Shown: piece by piece, positions 21,601-31,745 of the stretch
Numbering within the stretch: position 1 is the first letter of the stretch
Layout: the number at the start of each line of letters is the position of its first letter
From: Cladocopium goreaui
Lineage: Eukaryota > Sar > Dinophyceae > Suessiales > Symbiodiniaceae
Length of the DNA: 64,000 nucleotides
NCBI GenBank assembly: GCA_947184155.2
Contig: CAMXCT020000113.1
Location: 1,536,501-1,600,500 of the forward strand
Reading direction: 5' to 3'
Made by a program: the position numbers and the translations under genes
Notes under the pieces: generated by a model
Database searches by the model: none
Seen by the model: only the letters and a program-made list of their open reading frames with translations
What the model was told of the DNA's origin: nothing

Positions 21601-24600
21601 TTTAGTTGGGAACATGAATCGGCGTCTACATCTGTGATGACATGGTTCGTCGATCAGTTCCATCCACATCTGCGAACGTGCGGGCAGCCCAGACTCGTGA
21701 GGCTCTACGAGGATTTTGATACATGGGAAAGTACGATGAGAGCGGCCTGGAATGATGTGCAGTTACCAGGAGCTCCCATACTCTTCCACATCGTCCTTCC
21801 GGTTCCTCCCAACACAGGACCAGAAATTGCAGCTCATGTGCTTCTTGTTCAAAATCCCCAAGACCCGCTCTCTTCGTGTGTCGTCTCAGTCTTTGAAGCT
21901 ACGGCGGTTGCTGCCAGGCTCACTTTTCAAGTTGCCATCACTACACAAGAACATCTCCTTTTGGAACACTTGATCTTCGGACTTGGAATTGAAGGAAGAT
22001 GTCTTTACCCAGGGGCACCATCGATCTGTGAAGCTTGGATAGGCTCGGTTGCACTCCGCCAAGGACAGCCACATCCCGCCAGAGACGGAGATGGCATTAT
22101 CCTGCAGTTGAGAATGAGACCCAACTTCCAACAACAACAAGCTCAACGAAATGAAGGAACCAACCTCTTGCAGGTCGGCACGCAACTTCGCACACGAAGG
22201 GAGAGGCGCCTAACACATGGGCTGGTGGCTCACACCCATGGGCCTCCCCCGCGAGCTCCGGAGCCAGCGTGGCGTGCGGTACGCTTGGCAAGAGCGTCGC
22301 AAGATCTTCCACATTTGCCTTCCTACGTGGAAGTTCTAGAGCCCCTTTCAAAGGCCAAAGTCCAGCAGGAGCTTGAAACTTTCGGCATTCACTGTAATGT
22401 TCTCTTGCTTTCGACTGAACAAATAGCTTTGTGCCTGGCTCCCTCCGCAGCTGCTGAACAGAGTCAGCGACATATTGCGTATCTTCCACAACAAGAGCCC
22501 GGGGAAGTACATCTGCACACTATGCCAGTCACCTCTTTGTCAGAAATTGAGCATATGCGCCATTTGTACAGCCTGGGTTACGAAAAAGCAGTCATTTTGC
22601 AAGAGATTCAATGTGAATACAACTTCAGTGAGATTCACTTCACAGAAGCTTCTGGCGGAATGCAGCAGAACCCCATCAAGAACAAAGTACTGCCACCATG
22701 GCCACCGCATCAACAACAACGTCAATGCGGTCAAATGTTTCATACATTGCAGAACCAGAGTACCTCTGACTGCTCTCTGAGCTGCGGAATCAATGAGAAG
22801 GACCTCATGGACTTCTTCAATTCGTCCAAAGGCTCACTATGCACATCTTTTGATGATTTGGACTTGCCAGAAATTTGCACACAACACTTTGCGACGCTGG
22901 CCCATCATTCACACTTCGATCGCCTGGTGATTTATGTCGATGGCTCATCCCAAGCACGCTGCCGACACATTGCGCCACAGCTCAACGATGAAATTGGAAT
23001 ACCAGATGCCTGGTGTTTCCTTGTGATGGGCGAAACGTATACGTCAAGCACCACATCAGAACTCTCACTCATTGGCTGGTCTGCCCATCAGGTCAGATGT
23101 TGCCCAGACCACGAATGGTATGTTGGTGCAGACAGAATCGGATCGGCCATCGCTGAGCGCGAAGCTCTTCTTTGGGCAATGATGTGGCGAATTGGGCAAA
23201 ACTCCAACATCCCCACGCTCTTTAGGAGCGATTCAATGCTTGCCCTACAACAAGCAAGAGGAGAAGTTGGTTCACTCTCTTGTGACTTGTCCTTTCAATC
23301 ACTACGAGGCTGTGCGCAACTCTTAGAATCAGCATTGGCACCCGGAGATTTCCTTTTGGATCATGTCCCTGGACATGCAGGTGACCCTTTCAATGAGTTT
23401 TGCGACTGGGGAGCAAAGTTGGAGGGTAGCAAAGGGTTCTATTTTAAGAGACCGAACATTGAGCTTGCCACCTGGCGACCCTTGCTCCCTTTTCTCTGGA
23501 TGCTCTTTGACACCGCCGCCGGCATGCCCCCCTTTAAGGGGACTGGTTTTGATGTGCGACCACCGGCGCTCCCAGCAATAGCACCACCGGCTAAGAAGGA
23601 ACCAAGGGCACCAACCCAGAGAACACTTGAGTTCGTGCTCAGCATCGCCACAGGGAATGTTCTCTCACTGGGTCAAGGTCATGCAGGGTTTGCAGGCAAA
23701 CTGGACTATCTTCGAGCTCAGCTCAGAGATCTCCACTTGAACTTTTTTGGAGTCCAAGAAACGAGGGCGTCTGCTGGTTCGTCTCTAAAAGGAGGCGTGC
23801 TCCGACTTTCTTCAGGTGCAGATCAAGGGCAAGGTGGAGTTGAACTCTGGTGCAATCTTGCACAACCCATTGCCACCGGCCAAGGGAAAAGCCTCTATCT
23901 TGAGAGGAAGCGCTTCACTGTAGTTTGCAATGATTCGCGCCGCTTACTGGTACGAGTGCTACATGACTCCTTTGAGGCCTGGTTCTTTGTGGGATATGCA
24001 CCACATAGCGGGTACAGCATGCAAGAACGAGAAACCTGGTGGAAGACCACCCAAGATATCCTGACGAACTTCGTTGAGGATCAGATCCCTCTCTTTGTCT
24101 GCATCGATGCCAATGCAGGACCGGGAGAAGCTGATGGCTCACACGTGCTGATGTCAGGCTTTCGCACTTCGTCAGGTACTGCACTGCTGAGAGACTTTCT
24201 CAATGACATGCAGCTCTGCGCACCCATTACCAGTAGGGTACATGAAGGAACAACCTGTACCTGGACTTCTCCTGCCCAGGAAGAATTTACAATTGACTAT
24301 GTGCTCATCCCGACCAGTTGGTTGGAATGCTGCGCCTCATCATGTGTTCTGGCAGAGTTCGATCTTGGGAACAAAGTCATCGACCATGCTGTCCACGCCA
24401 TTGAGCTCAAGTGGAAGAGAACGTGCTCCACCACATCATCGACAAGCTTATCCAAAGGTGACTTTGATCGCAATCGCATTCGACTGTGTTTGCCAAAGAA
24501 CTTTATTCCTGCCACAGTGGCACCCTGGAATACAGACGTTGAAAGCCATCTGATAGGCATCAATGATCACCTTCACGGGCAACTTCGACGCCATTGTCCA

Positions 24601-25986
24601 CGCCTAAAAAAAGGGCCACAAAGACCCTACATTGATGCTGAAATATGGCGAAGACGCCAGCTGAAGTTGGATCACAAAGCGCAGCTGAGGAACATCCGCC
24701 ATTTGCTCCGCAGAGAAACATTAGCCCGGATCTTTGCGGCATGGAAGGGGCCAACCACATGGCAACAAGATCAATCCTTTTGTTTTGGCACCACGCTTCG
24801 GATAGGCATTTTGAAACACGGGCTTGGATTCAGAAGACAAGCAGCTGTTCTGAAGGACCAGATCTACCAGAACAAGAATGTCGCCCTGCAAGAGGTTCTC
24901 AGCCAATTTCATTCCAACACGGCAGCATCTGAAATTCAGCAGCAGCTGCGACCTTTTATGGGCACCAGCAGCAAACTGAAACAGGGGATGGCTCCGCTAC
25001 CACTGGTCAAAGATGCTCATGGAAAGCCCTGCACGTCGCACACTGCCTCCTTGCACAGGTGGATCGAATTTTTCAGCGAAATGGAAGGTGGTGAAAGAGT
25101 TGATGAGATTACGCAAAGAAAGCTCTGGAGAACCAATCTGAAGAACTTGCGTAGCTTCATTTTGGATATCCACATCACCGAGATGCCCACCTTGGCTGAA
25201 CTGGAGCAAACGTGCAGACAAGTTGCAGCAGGGAAAGCGTCAGGAATGGACAAAATCCCTTCGGAACTGCTCAGATACTGTCCAAAGGAAGTTGCGCGGC
25301 AACTTTACTCCTTGTTGTTGAAGATTGCAGTTCAGGGACAGGAACCTCTAGAGCACAAGGGAGGATACCTGATCCCCATCTGGAAGGGAAAGCTCAGCAA
25401 AGATTGCTGCCAAGCTTTTCGTTCTATCCTCATATCGTCCATGGTGGGGAAGACATTGCACAAATCTCTGCGCAACAAGCAGACGAGCCTCTATCAGAGC
25501 TACCTTCACCCTCAACAGCTCGGAGGACGCAAAGGCATCTCTGTTGTTCTATGTGGTCATCTGGTGCGAGCATTTCTTCGGGTGTTTGCAGCTCGAAATC
25601 AGCCTACAGCAGTCATTTTTATCGACTTGCAGGAAGCCTTCTATAGGGTTGTGCGCCCCCTGGCGATTGCAGGCCCGTGGTCTGATGAGCTTATTGCCAC
25701 CATGGCCAAACGTTTGCACCTGGACCAGAACATCCTGCACGACCTCTATGCTCACTTAGCAGAGCCAAGTGCAGTGGAACGAGCCCAGATGAACATGACA
25801 GCACAGAAGGCTATCCAAGCGCTGCACCAAGACACTTTCTTCGCGCTGCCCGGCCAGGATGACCGTGTTCGAACCACACATGGCTCACGACCAGGTGATT
25901 CATACGCTGATGTCGTGTTTGGGTACTTAATGTCCCGTTTTTGCAGCTTCAGTGGAACAAGCCAACATCTTGACCAAGATCCCTGA
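18604..25986 (+). CDS. LINE ORF2 polyprotein: repeated domain, RNase H, APE endonuclease, RT (N-terminal 2460 aa)
   Basis: This enzyme nicks the target and reverse-transcribes the LINE RNA. I chose the Met at 18604 because upstream the frame only shadows ORF1. Segments: a Cys-containing start (DFCCECG); three related blocks near 19402, 20923 and 21637, each opening TW(Y/F)(L/I/V).. ; RNase H at about 22915-23420 (IYVDGSSQ, AEREALLWA, RSDSMLAL, HVPGHAGDPFNEFCDW); APE endonuclease at about 23640-24415 (TGNVLSL, VQETRAS, GYAPHSG, IDANAG, TIDYVLIP, VIDHAVHAIEL); RT from about 25190, with motif A FIDLQEAFYRV and motif B THGSRPGDSYADVVF. A frame change in a T run near 25940 ends this frame at 25986; the continuing frame reaches 26044, where another element is inserted. 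Confidence 0.88.
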   Translation: MTLWYCSRKPDLLDLPAVAAMKWSHSIMREPDFCCECGAREAAQKLAFELKLEGLHHDHAGQCSLSKPRDSKRRNLHVGFAESTTLRLSFDDDWAFHEFCLPSMFFTIGATPWSGCQKIAEMKQSRFHVCPWFDGGLARRGESTEAQDGSGIATPPTGTASNPSLNLNIESSNGADSVAVVDPITGSISSLMPPNDTSSKGIFQCKITDNHFDNPARRAQQEVPEPDPDIIPDIQEAPQFAQDLYAIGERTGIFSDPDSDGVLRVRTWYLHHQHLLVNFHSRTVEIEDDWRRWADDIIGSWRSHLHAGASIFFHLVTPDPYRGYLRQEVHCDILITQGNDLPRRAGLITVHYQGDQLDPHTYAVASSLEIVVSGRRLAEAADADQWCLNMRHRCSISIGWQHIPFDFQQVHQVLNGNAFTILITKSSHSNELAASSQGLPQQEHDYEELPFEERSNPSPGHARTASSSSSRPESDVGVHVYRLERPDAHCYIRWDEYRHILFNVAHCLGVPRNDIVAMHFLQAHPIGIHTENERAVILQSFADIRAASSEQLVLLDLEIHAHALPNGLLVPPTVTRRVMRIHPPVHRSQLLLLNGLNDYCELHGDKCIVFENNIIWPAHDRTVHALTHGAYIRIQIPPPEDPLLDTETAIAISREFALEADRGQQATFCQTHQPSRPHLHGHGEEDHSLFQHSIKRFVDTCTTWQSQWQPEHFKVAPDQVVHPTLPIGGQEHQQRHPPRPRSRFHDRDFDTLSNLFESRSIIECEEEGPIAYVDTWYIHHSNSPQCRAPRAVRLFHDPASWLEDLLEPWRDVIDPELDTTIYLVRPTPPCTLFECILAHLIIEQAPRQDYVVGLISIHEANFQGAIIDHRAFSLPSLMTARSVIRQADIQARCSTRSCTVRRGAISLDPLDPDHVDPGTNFVIFIRDQGLFASSSNLENDETGFMQRPPELDHGDADAGAAEGAFALNPNAAAFCPGQAPLNVQPETIQELHEHWSRTAFSWEHESASTSVMTWFVDQFHPHLRTCGQPRLVRLYEDFDTWESTMRAAWNDVQLPGAPILFHIVLPVPPNTGPEIAAHVLLVQNPQDPLSSCVVSVFEATAVAARLTFQVAITTQEHLLLEHLIFGLGIEGRCLYPGAPSICEAWIGSVALRQGQPHPARDGDGIILQLRMRPNFQQQQAQRNEGTNLLQVGTQLRTRRERRLTHGLVAHTHGPPPRAPEPAWRAVRLARASQDLPHLPSYVEVLEPLSKAKVQQELETFGIHCNVLLLSTEQIALCLAPSAAAEQSQRHIAYLPQQEPGEVHLHTMPVTSLSEIEHMRHLYSLGYEKAVILQEIQCEYNFSEIHFTEASGGMQQNPIKNKVLPPWPPHQQQRQCGQMFHTLQNQSTSDCSLSCGINEKDLMDFFNSSKGSLCTSFDDLDLPEICTQHFATLAHHSHFDRLVIYVDGSSQARCRHIAPQLNDEIGIPDAWCFLVMGETYTSSTTSELSLIGWSAHQVRCCPDHEWYVGADRIGSAIAEREALLWAMMWRIGQNSNIPTLFRSDSMLALQQARGEVGSLSCDLSFQSLRGCAQLLESALAPGDFLLDHVPGHAGDPFNEFCDWGAKLEGSKGFYFKRPNIELATWRPLLPFLWMLFDTAAGMPPFKGTGFDVRPPALPAIAPPAKKEPRAPTQRTLEFVLSIATGNVLSLGQGHAGFAGKLDYLRAQLRDLHLNFFGVQETRASAGSSLKGGVLRLSSGADQGQGGVELWCNLAQPIATGQGKSLYLERKRFTVVCNDSRRLLVRVLHDSFEAWFFVGYAPHSGYSMQERETWWKTTQDILTNFVEDQIPLFVCIDANAGPGEADGSHVLMSGFRTSSGTALLRDFLNDMQLCAPITSRVHEGTTCTWTSPAQEEFTIDYVLIPTSWLECCASSCVLAEFDLGNKVIDHAVHAIELKWKRTCSTTSSTSLSKGDFDRNRIRLCLPKNFIPATVAPWNTDVESHLIGINDHLHGQLRRHCPRLKKGPQRPYIDAEIWRRRQLKLDHKAQLRNIRHLLRRETLARIFAAWKGPTTWQQDQSFCFGTTLRIGILKHGLGFRRQAAVLKDQIYQNKNVALQEVLSQFHSNTAASEIQQQLRPFMGTSSKLKQGMAPLPLVKDAHGKPCTSHTASLHRWIEFFSEMEGGERVDEITQRKLWRTNLKNLRSFILDIHITEMPTLAELEQTCRQVAAGKASGMDKIPSELLRYCPKEVARQLYSLLLKIAVQGQEPLEHKGGYLIPIWKGKLSKDCCQAFRSILISSMVGKTLHKSLRNKQTSLYQSYLHPQQLGGRKGISVVLCGHLVRAFLRVFAARNQPTAVIFIDLQEAFYRVVRPLAIAGPWSDELIATMAKRLHLDQNILHDLYAHLAEPSAVERAQMNMTAQKAIQALHQDTFFALPGQDDRVRTTHGSRPGDSYADVVFGYLMSRFCSFSGTSQHLDQDP
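22915..23420 (+). other. RNase H domain placed N-terminal to the endonuclease in LINE ORF2
   Basis: The catalytic set is visible in order: D in IYVDGSS, E in AEREALLWAMMW, D in LFRSDSMLAL, and H/D in DHVPGHAGDPFNEFCDWGAK. Known LINE clades that carry RNase H have it after the RT; here it comes before the APE endonuclease. The ending HxPGHxGxxxN is the usual RNase HI style. Confidence 0.8.
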
Positions 25987-26044
25987 CGATCCGAGCATTG
26001 ACTTGCACTCCAGGGGGTTTGCTGACTCTGTGCATCCTCCTCAG
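25940..26044 (+). pseudogene. LINE RT continuation after a frame change, up to the insertion point
   Basis: In frame 2 the sequence reads AASVEQANILTKIPDDPSID then LHSRGFADSVHPPQ, ending exactly at the TCAG target duplication. After removing 26045-41997 it joins TLLGPCWMDDLAIPL in the same frame, giving a continuous RT segment between motif B and motif C. Confidence 0.8.
26041..26044. repeat. target-site duplication TCAG, left copy
   Basis: TCAG directly precedes the left terminal inverted repeat and TCAG (41994-41997) directly follows the right one. Deleting the element with one copy restores the host RT frame, which supports a 4-base duplication. Confidence 0.8.
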
Positions 26045-26076
26045 AAGCAAGTTGCATAGCATTTGGTGTTTGAAGC
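26045..26076 (+). repeat. left terminal inverted repeat (32 bp)
   Basis: Starts AAGCAAGTTGC and ends TTGGTGTTTGAAGC. Compared with the reverse complement of 41962-41993 it matches at 29 of 32 positions; the differences are at positions 12, 13 and 18. Similarity stops abruptly at both ends. Confidence 0.88.
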
Positions 26077-26452
26077 ATGGGCTCCGGAGTTTGAAAAACA
26101 GCATTTTGCCTCTATTTGGGAGTTGGACTTCTTAGTTTTTGTGGTGCTCAGTCATCAAATAAGCTCCTGAGGGTTAGATCTTTTGATATGACATCACATC
26201 AATCTTTGTGTTCCATTTACATGTCACTGGAACCTTGCATGATATGCTCTTTGGATGTGACATCTCGTATCTATGCGTTACATTTTTTTGTCGGCAAATT
26301 CTACGTAAAAGGTACAATGGACTGGTGATTTGTTGGGTTGTTATTGCTGATAGTATGAAAGTTGGTTGGTTAGTCATGGTTGCGCAGGCTGGTTCCGGCA
26401 GTGAAGCTACAAGCATTGCAGCCATGCTCATTTAGCAGGCTGCGAACCTTTG

Positions 26453-26482
26453 AAAAAAAGGAGCTGCACTAGCTTCCTGCAT
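26453..26482 (+). repeat. GGAGC...TTCCTGC motif, single unit
   Basis: An A-run followed by ggagctgcactagcttcctg, a variant of the motif found in clusters further inside this element. It lies about 400 bases from the left terminal repeat. Confidence 0.5.
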
Positions 26483-26955
26483 CGAGGTGATGGCGCCAGC
26501 AGCCGCGACATGCAACAGATTTAAGAGGTGATTCTGCAGCTGCGTCCAATGCTAATAAACGCTGTAAAGCTTCTACAGGGTGGCAAAGCTTCTGGATCAT
26601 AGATCAGCTCATCTCAGTGAACACGTTGAAGTGGCTTGAAATAATCAATGTGGCCATTCCCTAGCTGCTTATGTTGTTCAATTAATTTGATAGGATGGAT
26701 TCACCTATATGTTTTGGAGCTTACCATTTTTATCTGTAAGCCAAAGGCATGAACACAATGTATGCTGTTCACACAAAGCATCCGGTTTACAAGGCTTGCC
26801 ATTTGGAAGCCTGGCGAGAAAATGAGGAACATATTTCAAGTTGCTGATGCTGCCGTGCAAATAGTTTTCACTCTCAGGAGCAAGAGATTAACAGTGCCAG
26901 CAGCCTCTGATGGGCTGTGAGCTATTCTATGGAGATCCCGCCAGTCCACTACCGC

Positions 26956-27330
26956 TCATTGTTCAGCCGAGTCGGTGCCAAAGTGATCCTTTGTCAGCTT
27001 GAACCTGACGCACATCTGCTCTTGCTCCCAAACGCCCCAGAGTTCAACCTCTGTCATCCACGGCCCGCTTTGGCTTATAGAATATTCTCGCACTTGAAAA
27101 ACCAGCTCTTCAAAGCAAATGACATCTCTGTCACCCACGACATGAATTTCGTAGTTGGCTATCCATCTCAGCAGACTCTCCATGCGCACATCCGATGTGC
27201 GATCGCCGAGGGCTACCCAGGGCTTAGTGCCACAAAAGGGGCTTTCCATCTGGTACAAGTACTCGTCGAGATCAGGCACGCCATTAGGCCAGTCCATACC
27301 TGGGATTGTAACTTTGAAGATTCTAGACAT
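26956..27330 (-). CDS. hypothetical protein, 124 aa
   Basis: Not recognised. The - strand frame begins MSRIFKVTIPGMDWPNGVPD and ends FGTDSAEQ. It is acidic, Trp/Glu-rich and globular in look (DVICFEELVFQVREY, WMTEVELWGVWEQEQ), more protein-like than the overlapping + strand frame. The Met at 27330 was preferred to one 10 codons upstream because the upstream part is Lys/Phe-rich and may be untranslated. It lies near the left end of the TIR element, in the same direction as the other element genes. Confidence 0.4.
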   Translation of the reverse strand: MSRIFKVTIPGMDWPNGVPDLDEYLYQMESPFCGTKPWVALGDRTSDVRMESLLRWIANYEIHVVGDRDVICFEELVFQVREYSISQSGPWMTEVELWGVWEQEQMCVRFKLTKDHFGTDSAEQ

Positions 27331-27505
27331 GAATGAAAACTCCCTGATTTTACACGTCATGACTCCTGAATGAACGAAGACAAGTCACCCATGCGATCCG
27401 CATACTTGCTTTGCGCCATTGGTGGTCACGGAAAGCAGAGGCTGTTTTAGCAAAGCTTAGCCCCAAAAACTGCAACAATAGAACACAGGATCGTGACACT
27501 GTGCC

Positions 27506-27640
27506 AAAAGGAGCTTACAGCATCCTGCACAAAGGAGCCAAAAGGCATCCTGCAAAAAGGAGCTTACAGCGTCCTGCACGAAGGAGCCAAAATTAAGGCA
27601 TCCTGCCCAAAAAGAAGCATAAAATGCTCCTGCACTCGAA
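27506..27640 (+). repeat. cluster of four GGAGC...GCATCCTGC units
   Basis: Units read ggagcttacagcatcctgc, ggagccaaaaggcatcctgc, ggagcttacagcgtcctgc and ggagccaaaattaaggcatcctgc, separated by short A-runs. The cluster lies just 3' of the - strand gene at 27.8-31.3 kb and separates it from the 124-aa ORF. Confidence 0.8.
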
Positions 27641-27828
27641 AACTCCCACACCGTGAGCTGGAGGGAGGAATTGGCCTCCTTTAATTCCGCAATTTTTTCT
27701 CTGCGGACAATCGACTCTCTACGCTGGCAATCTGTCAAAATCCTAAGCACGGTGTTCCCTAATTTTGTTCACAAAATCCCCTCACCGTCTTGGTGGGTTG
27801 CAGCCAGCAGCTCTCAAAATTCATTCAG

Positions 27829-30800
27829 TCATTCAGCCACATTAGTCAGCTGCAGCGCGCTTTGTGGAGGAATGATGCAGCTGCCCTTCAGCCAGACACT
27901 TGGCTTGATTCCTGTGAGGCCTTGTTTTGCAAATCGTGTGGACCAGACAATCTGCACCTTGCTCAAGTCCCAGCAGTCGGCAGGGAAAAGCCCAGCGATG
28001 ATCAAGTAGTTGGCCTTTCCACCTCCTTCAACTGTCATCTTCTCTGCCCGCCATGCAACTCGGTGCTTCACCTCGACGGTGAAGTCGCCAGGCCCATGCT
28101 GCCCCTGAGGATGTTCGGTAAGGCTGTGGTACCTGACCATTGCTTGCTCTGGCTTGGATCGTTTCATGGCGTCGATGACTTGGAAGAGACTTTGCGCTTG
28201 GTTGTCCATAAAGACAATCTCAGAGCTTCCCTCAAACTTCCACATGATATCCACAGCTGGATCCCACATTTCAGTTGTTTCCTTCGGCTGCCACCATTTT
28301 CCCTTCTGCCATGACGTCAAAGACCCAACCACGGGAATAGGAGCGGGAGTAGTGTTCACAAGCATCAAGCGGTTGCTGGGAAACAGCTGGAAAGTCAGGC
28401 CTTTCAGCTTGTTGCTGCAACTCGCTTGAATCAGCAGCTTTGTCATGTCGAGCTCGGCCACATGAATGAACTCAAACTTGGTCGCAGCAGCAGGGTTCTC
28501 CACGGGGTCCACGGCATTGCTGGTGCGCAAGCGCTTGCTCGGCCGGTCAACATTGTCCTTCACAGGGATGACTGCGTTCATTTCTTCAAGAAGTGCTTCC
28601 CAGTCATCCTTGAAGGAGCTGGAGCCCCACTTTGCAGCCAAGCTCTGCGGCAGCTGGAGGTTCAGGCCATCCACGGTTCCCACATTGAGGGCTGGCGCCA
28701 AAATTTCAGGCTGTTGATCTGCAGGCAGAGTTTCGGGCAGCGGCTCAAAGTCCTTCACCTTCAAGGTCCGGGACAAAAACAGATCAACGGCCAAGTCGTG
28801 CAAATCAGTGCGTGCCCATTCCATTTGCAACTCCGGCGCCAAAGCAATGTAATGCAATGCAGTGGATGCAGCAGGCATTCTGAGCACGGCTCGCGCCACG
28901 TCACCTGTCTTTGGGCTGAGATCAACAATTGCCACACAGGCATGGCCAGAAGGTAGAGTTGCAAATGTAGAGGAAATCAACGCCGCAGCTGCAGATTCTC
29001 CGATTTGACAATACTTGTCTGCAGGATTCAGACGGTCCTGCAAATCAGAGCTTGGCAAGTCATCTTCAGTCTCCGGCACTCGCATGTCCTTGACTTGCAA
29101 CATCTGCGCCCTGCTGCTGGTTCTGTTGTTGACATACAGAGCTGATCTCATCCAGATGCTTTGCGTCACATTTTTTGGTCCACTACGCAAAGGAAAGGCC
29201 AGCCGCAGTGGATACTCAAGGGGACGTCTGTCTCTGGGATCTGCTCTGTCCTTCCCATGCTTTGAAAACGCAAAAATGAGGCACAGTTACCTGGACATGA
29301 CTGAGAAAATAACACTTGTCCTCGAAACTCAAGGAGGCTTTCTCATCGGTGTTGATGTCTTTCTCGCTCAAAGATTTGAGCAGCAAGTTCTCGGTCTTGT
29401 AAAGAGATCCTTTCGCGCGTTCCCAAATTGGCATCAAAATGATGCCCATGGTGTCTACGGAGTCTGCAGCAAAGAGGTTGGTCATAGCCTGCAGCTGCAT
29501 TGACATTTGCTCCTCCCGCACAACAGATGGAGCAGCCCAGTTGACAATCAGCAGAACCAGCAGCGGTTGGCTGAGGCGATACTCACGGCTCAGCTGCCCC
29601 AAAGTAGCCACCACATCTTCGACTGCAGAGACAAACTTGAACTGAGAGGCTGGTCCAGTGAAAAGCGTCGCCGTGGCTTCCTTGGCACTGATGCGTCGCT
29701 TCCGAAGGTGCTCAACCCGAGCATGGTACAAGAGGCTCTCATGACAAGCAAGCTTCGATCTAAAGACCGACACTGCCTGGATGTCGCCTTTGATCTTCTG
29801 ATGGACAAGCTCCCACTCCATCTTCTCAAACTTGCTGGCCTCGATCTCGGTCTTTGCATGGCCCAGCAGCGCCAGATCTGTGCAGGACTGCTTTTTCTGG
29901 TGGAATTCTCGCAGAATCGTCCTCGGCTTTCACAAACAAGTCATTGATGTTATCCGTGAAAAGTGAAAAGCAAGAGATTCTTTTTAGACAAGTTATTATC
30001 TTGAAACAGACTGTGAAACTGTGGATCAGCCAAGGAGCACATCCTTCCAGCAAATGTCAGATTTCTTCTCATGCAGCAGGCTTTGGAGATCTAGCGACAG
30101 CGTCACATCTCCGTCAAGAAATTTCTCATGCACAGCTGCCAGGTCTTCAGGATCTACAGCATGATGTTGGGCTTCTGTCTTCGCCCATGTCCAGAATGCA
30201 GAAAGCTGCGAGTGCTCCTCCAACCTCGATTTTTCCAAACTTCGCCTCGACTTCGGGTTCTTGGCCAGGTGCTGTCTGTTGAGGCTTGCAATCCAAGTTT
30301 CAAAGGACTCCGCTGTTACAGCAAGAATTGGGTTCCAAGAACTCCTGCCAGTCCGCGGTGCAAAGTTCGGCAGCAGCTTCTTATTGCAGAAGCTATCTTC
30401 TCCCCACCACACGGCACGGGGACCTATCCTGGAAAGCAAATCCACCATCATCTCACATCCCCGCTTGCAATTTGGCTGCAAAAGAGCCAGTGCTGCCACA
30501 CGGCAGTTGCCAGTCACCTTGCCTCTAGCGCTTGCATTGCTGTTGAACTTCTCCAGGATTGCTGCAGGCCTGTCACTCCCACCTTCCAGAAGACGCAGTT
30601 TGTTCACCCAGGTCATCACATCATGAGCCTGGCGGATTGACCCGGAGCAACTCAAGTGCGCATTGGCTATCGCCACAGAAGTCAGGCTGGCATGGGCTTG
30701 GAACATGACATGGATCAGCTGGACAGACCGATATATGTGGGGGAAGTGCACCATGACGTCCACGGCCAGGTCCCGGAAGAGCGCCAGCAGTGAAAGCAAA

Positions 30801-31333
30801 GACACACATCGCGCACAGCCTTTCACATAGCGGCAGCGGAAGTCAACTTGCGAAAGCACACGGTCTTCTGGGCTGCACCATAGAAGCAATGGTTCAGCTT
30901 CTGTCAAGAACCCATGCACCAAAATCTCTTCCAGGATGTGTCGACATGTGCAGCGGTACGGAAACCCTTTGGTGCTGCGATCTGGGCTGAAGGAGAGCGT
31001 AGACACATGGACGAAACCTTTATCCTTCTTTCCCAAGACAGCAGGCTGAACATAATCAATTGAAGCCATCCAAGGGAACACGGATGACAAAGAAGCACGG
31101 AAGTCAGCTTCTGAATGTTTAAATCTCTCAGCCAGCCATTGGGAAGGGCCTCCACATTCATCGCAAAGGACATCGAAAGCTGTCAGCACACGTTGCTGTA
31201 GGGTTTCCCTGTCAGTGATCCCCTCGCAGGGCTGCATCACTTCTCCCATGCGACTTGAAGGCGCAAGCTTGACCTCAGAGTCTTCAAAAGAGTCGAAGAC
31301 GGGGCTCTCAAGTTTCTCCTCCACTGTGCTCAT
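27829..31333 (-). CDS. large protein of unknown family, three coding segments
   Basis: Not recognised. Segment 1 (30026-31333, first clear Met MSTVEEKLESPVFDSF) has Cys-rich patches (FDVLCDECGG, PYRCTCRHILEE, YVKGCARCVSLL) that could bind metal, then a helical region. Segment 2 (about 29216-29900) starts near SCTDLALLGHAKTEIEASKF, is helical and includes LLVLLIVNWAAPSVVREEQ. Segment 3 (27829-about 29255) begins PLEYPLRLAFPLRSGPK and includes a KRLRT basic patch (RPSKRLRTSN) and WKFEGSSEIVFMDNQAQSL. Frame changes separate the segments: a probable intron near 29.9-30.05 kb, and a very short intron or one-base indel near 29.25 kb. The frame is open 5' of the Met to an acceptor-like gtcag at about 31430, so an upstream exon is possible. 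Element-encoded by position. Confidence 0.55.
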
Positions 31334-31590
31334 TTCTTCAGCTTTTGCATCCACGAAAGAATCCTCCTGCTCAGGCTTCGGCTCCACCAAGGCAGCCTCC
31401 GTGGCTCCTGAAACCGAGGCAGTTGCAATCTGACAGCCTTAAATGGCTTCGCCATGACTTCATGACTGAGTCTCATTTCCCAGAGACAAGCAAATGTTGA
31501 CTGTCAGCCAAAGCAGCATGTAGAAGCAACTCAATGCTTCTGCAAAACATAAGTAAAGAATCAGAAGAACCACGGTGTGTGTGTGTGATG

Positions 31591-31745
31591 ACAAGGAGCA
31601 ATGATGCATCCTGCAACTAAGTATAACCAGGTTGTACTTCACTATTTTACGAGTTTGCCGACCTAATGTGCATGCTATGTCTACAATGTGTAGGAGCCAG
31701 TTGGGCGTCCTGCAAAGATGTTAGGAGCAAAATGCATCCTGCGAA
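31591..31745 (+). repeat. three GGAGC...GCATCCTGC units between genes
   Basis: Units: ggagcaatgatgcatcctgc (31595), ggagccagttgggcgtcctgc (31693) and ggagcaaaatgcatcctgc (31723). They fill the gap between the large unknown gene (5' end about 31.4 kb) and the Arg/Ser-rich gene (3' end 31916). Confidence 0.75.
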
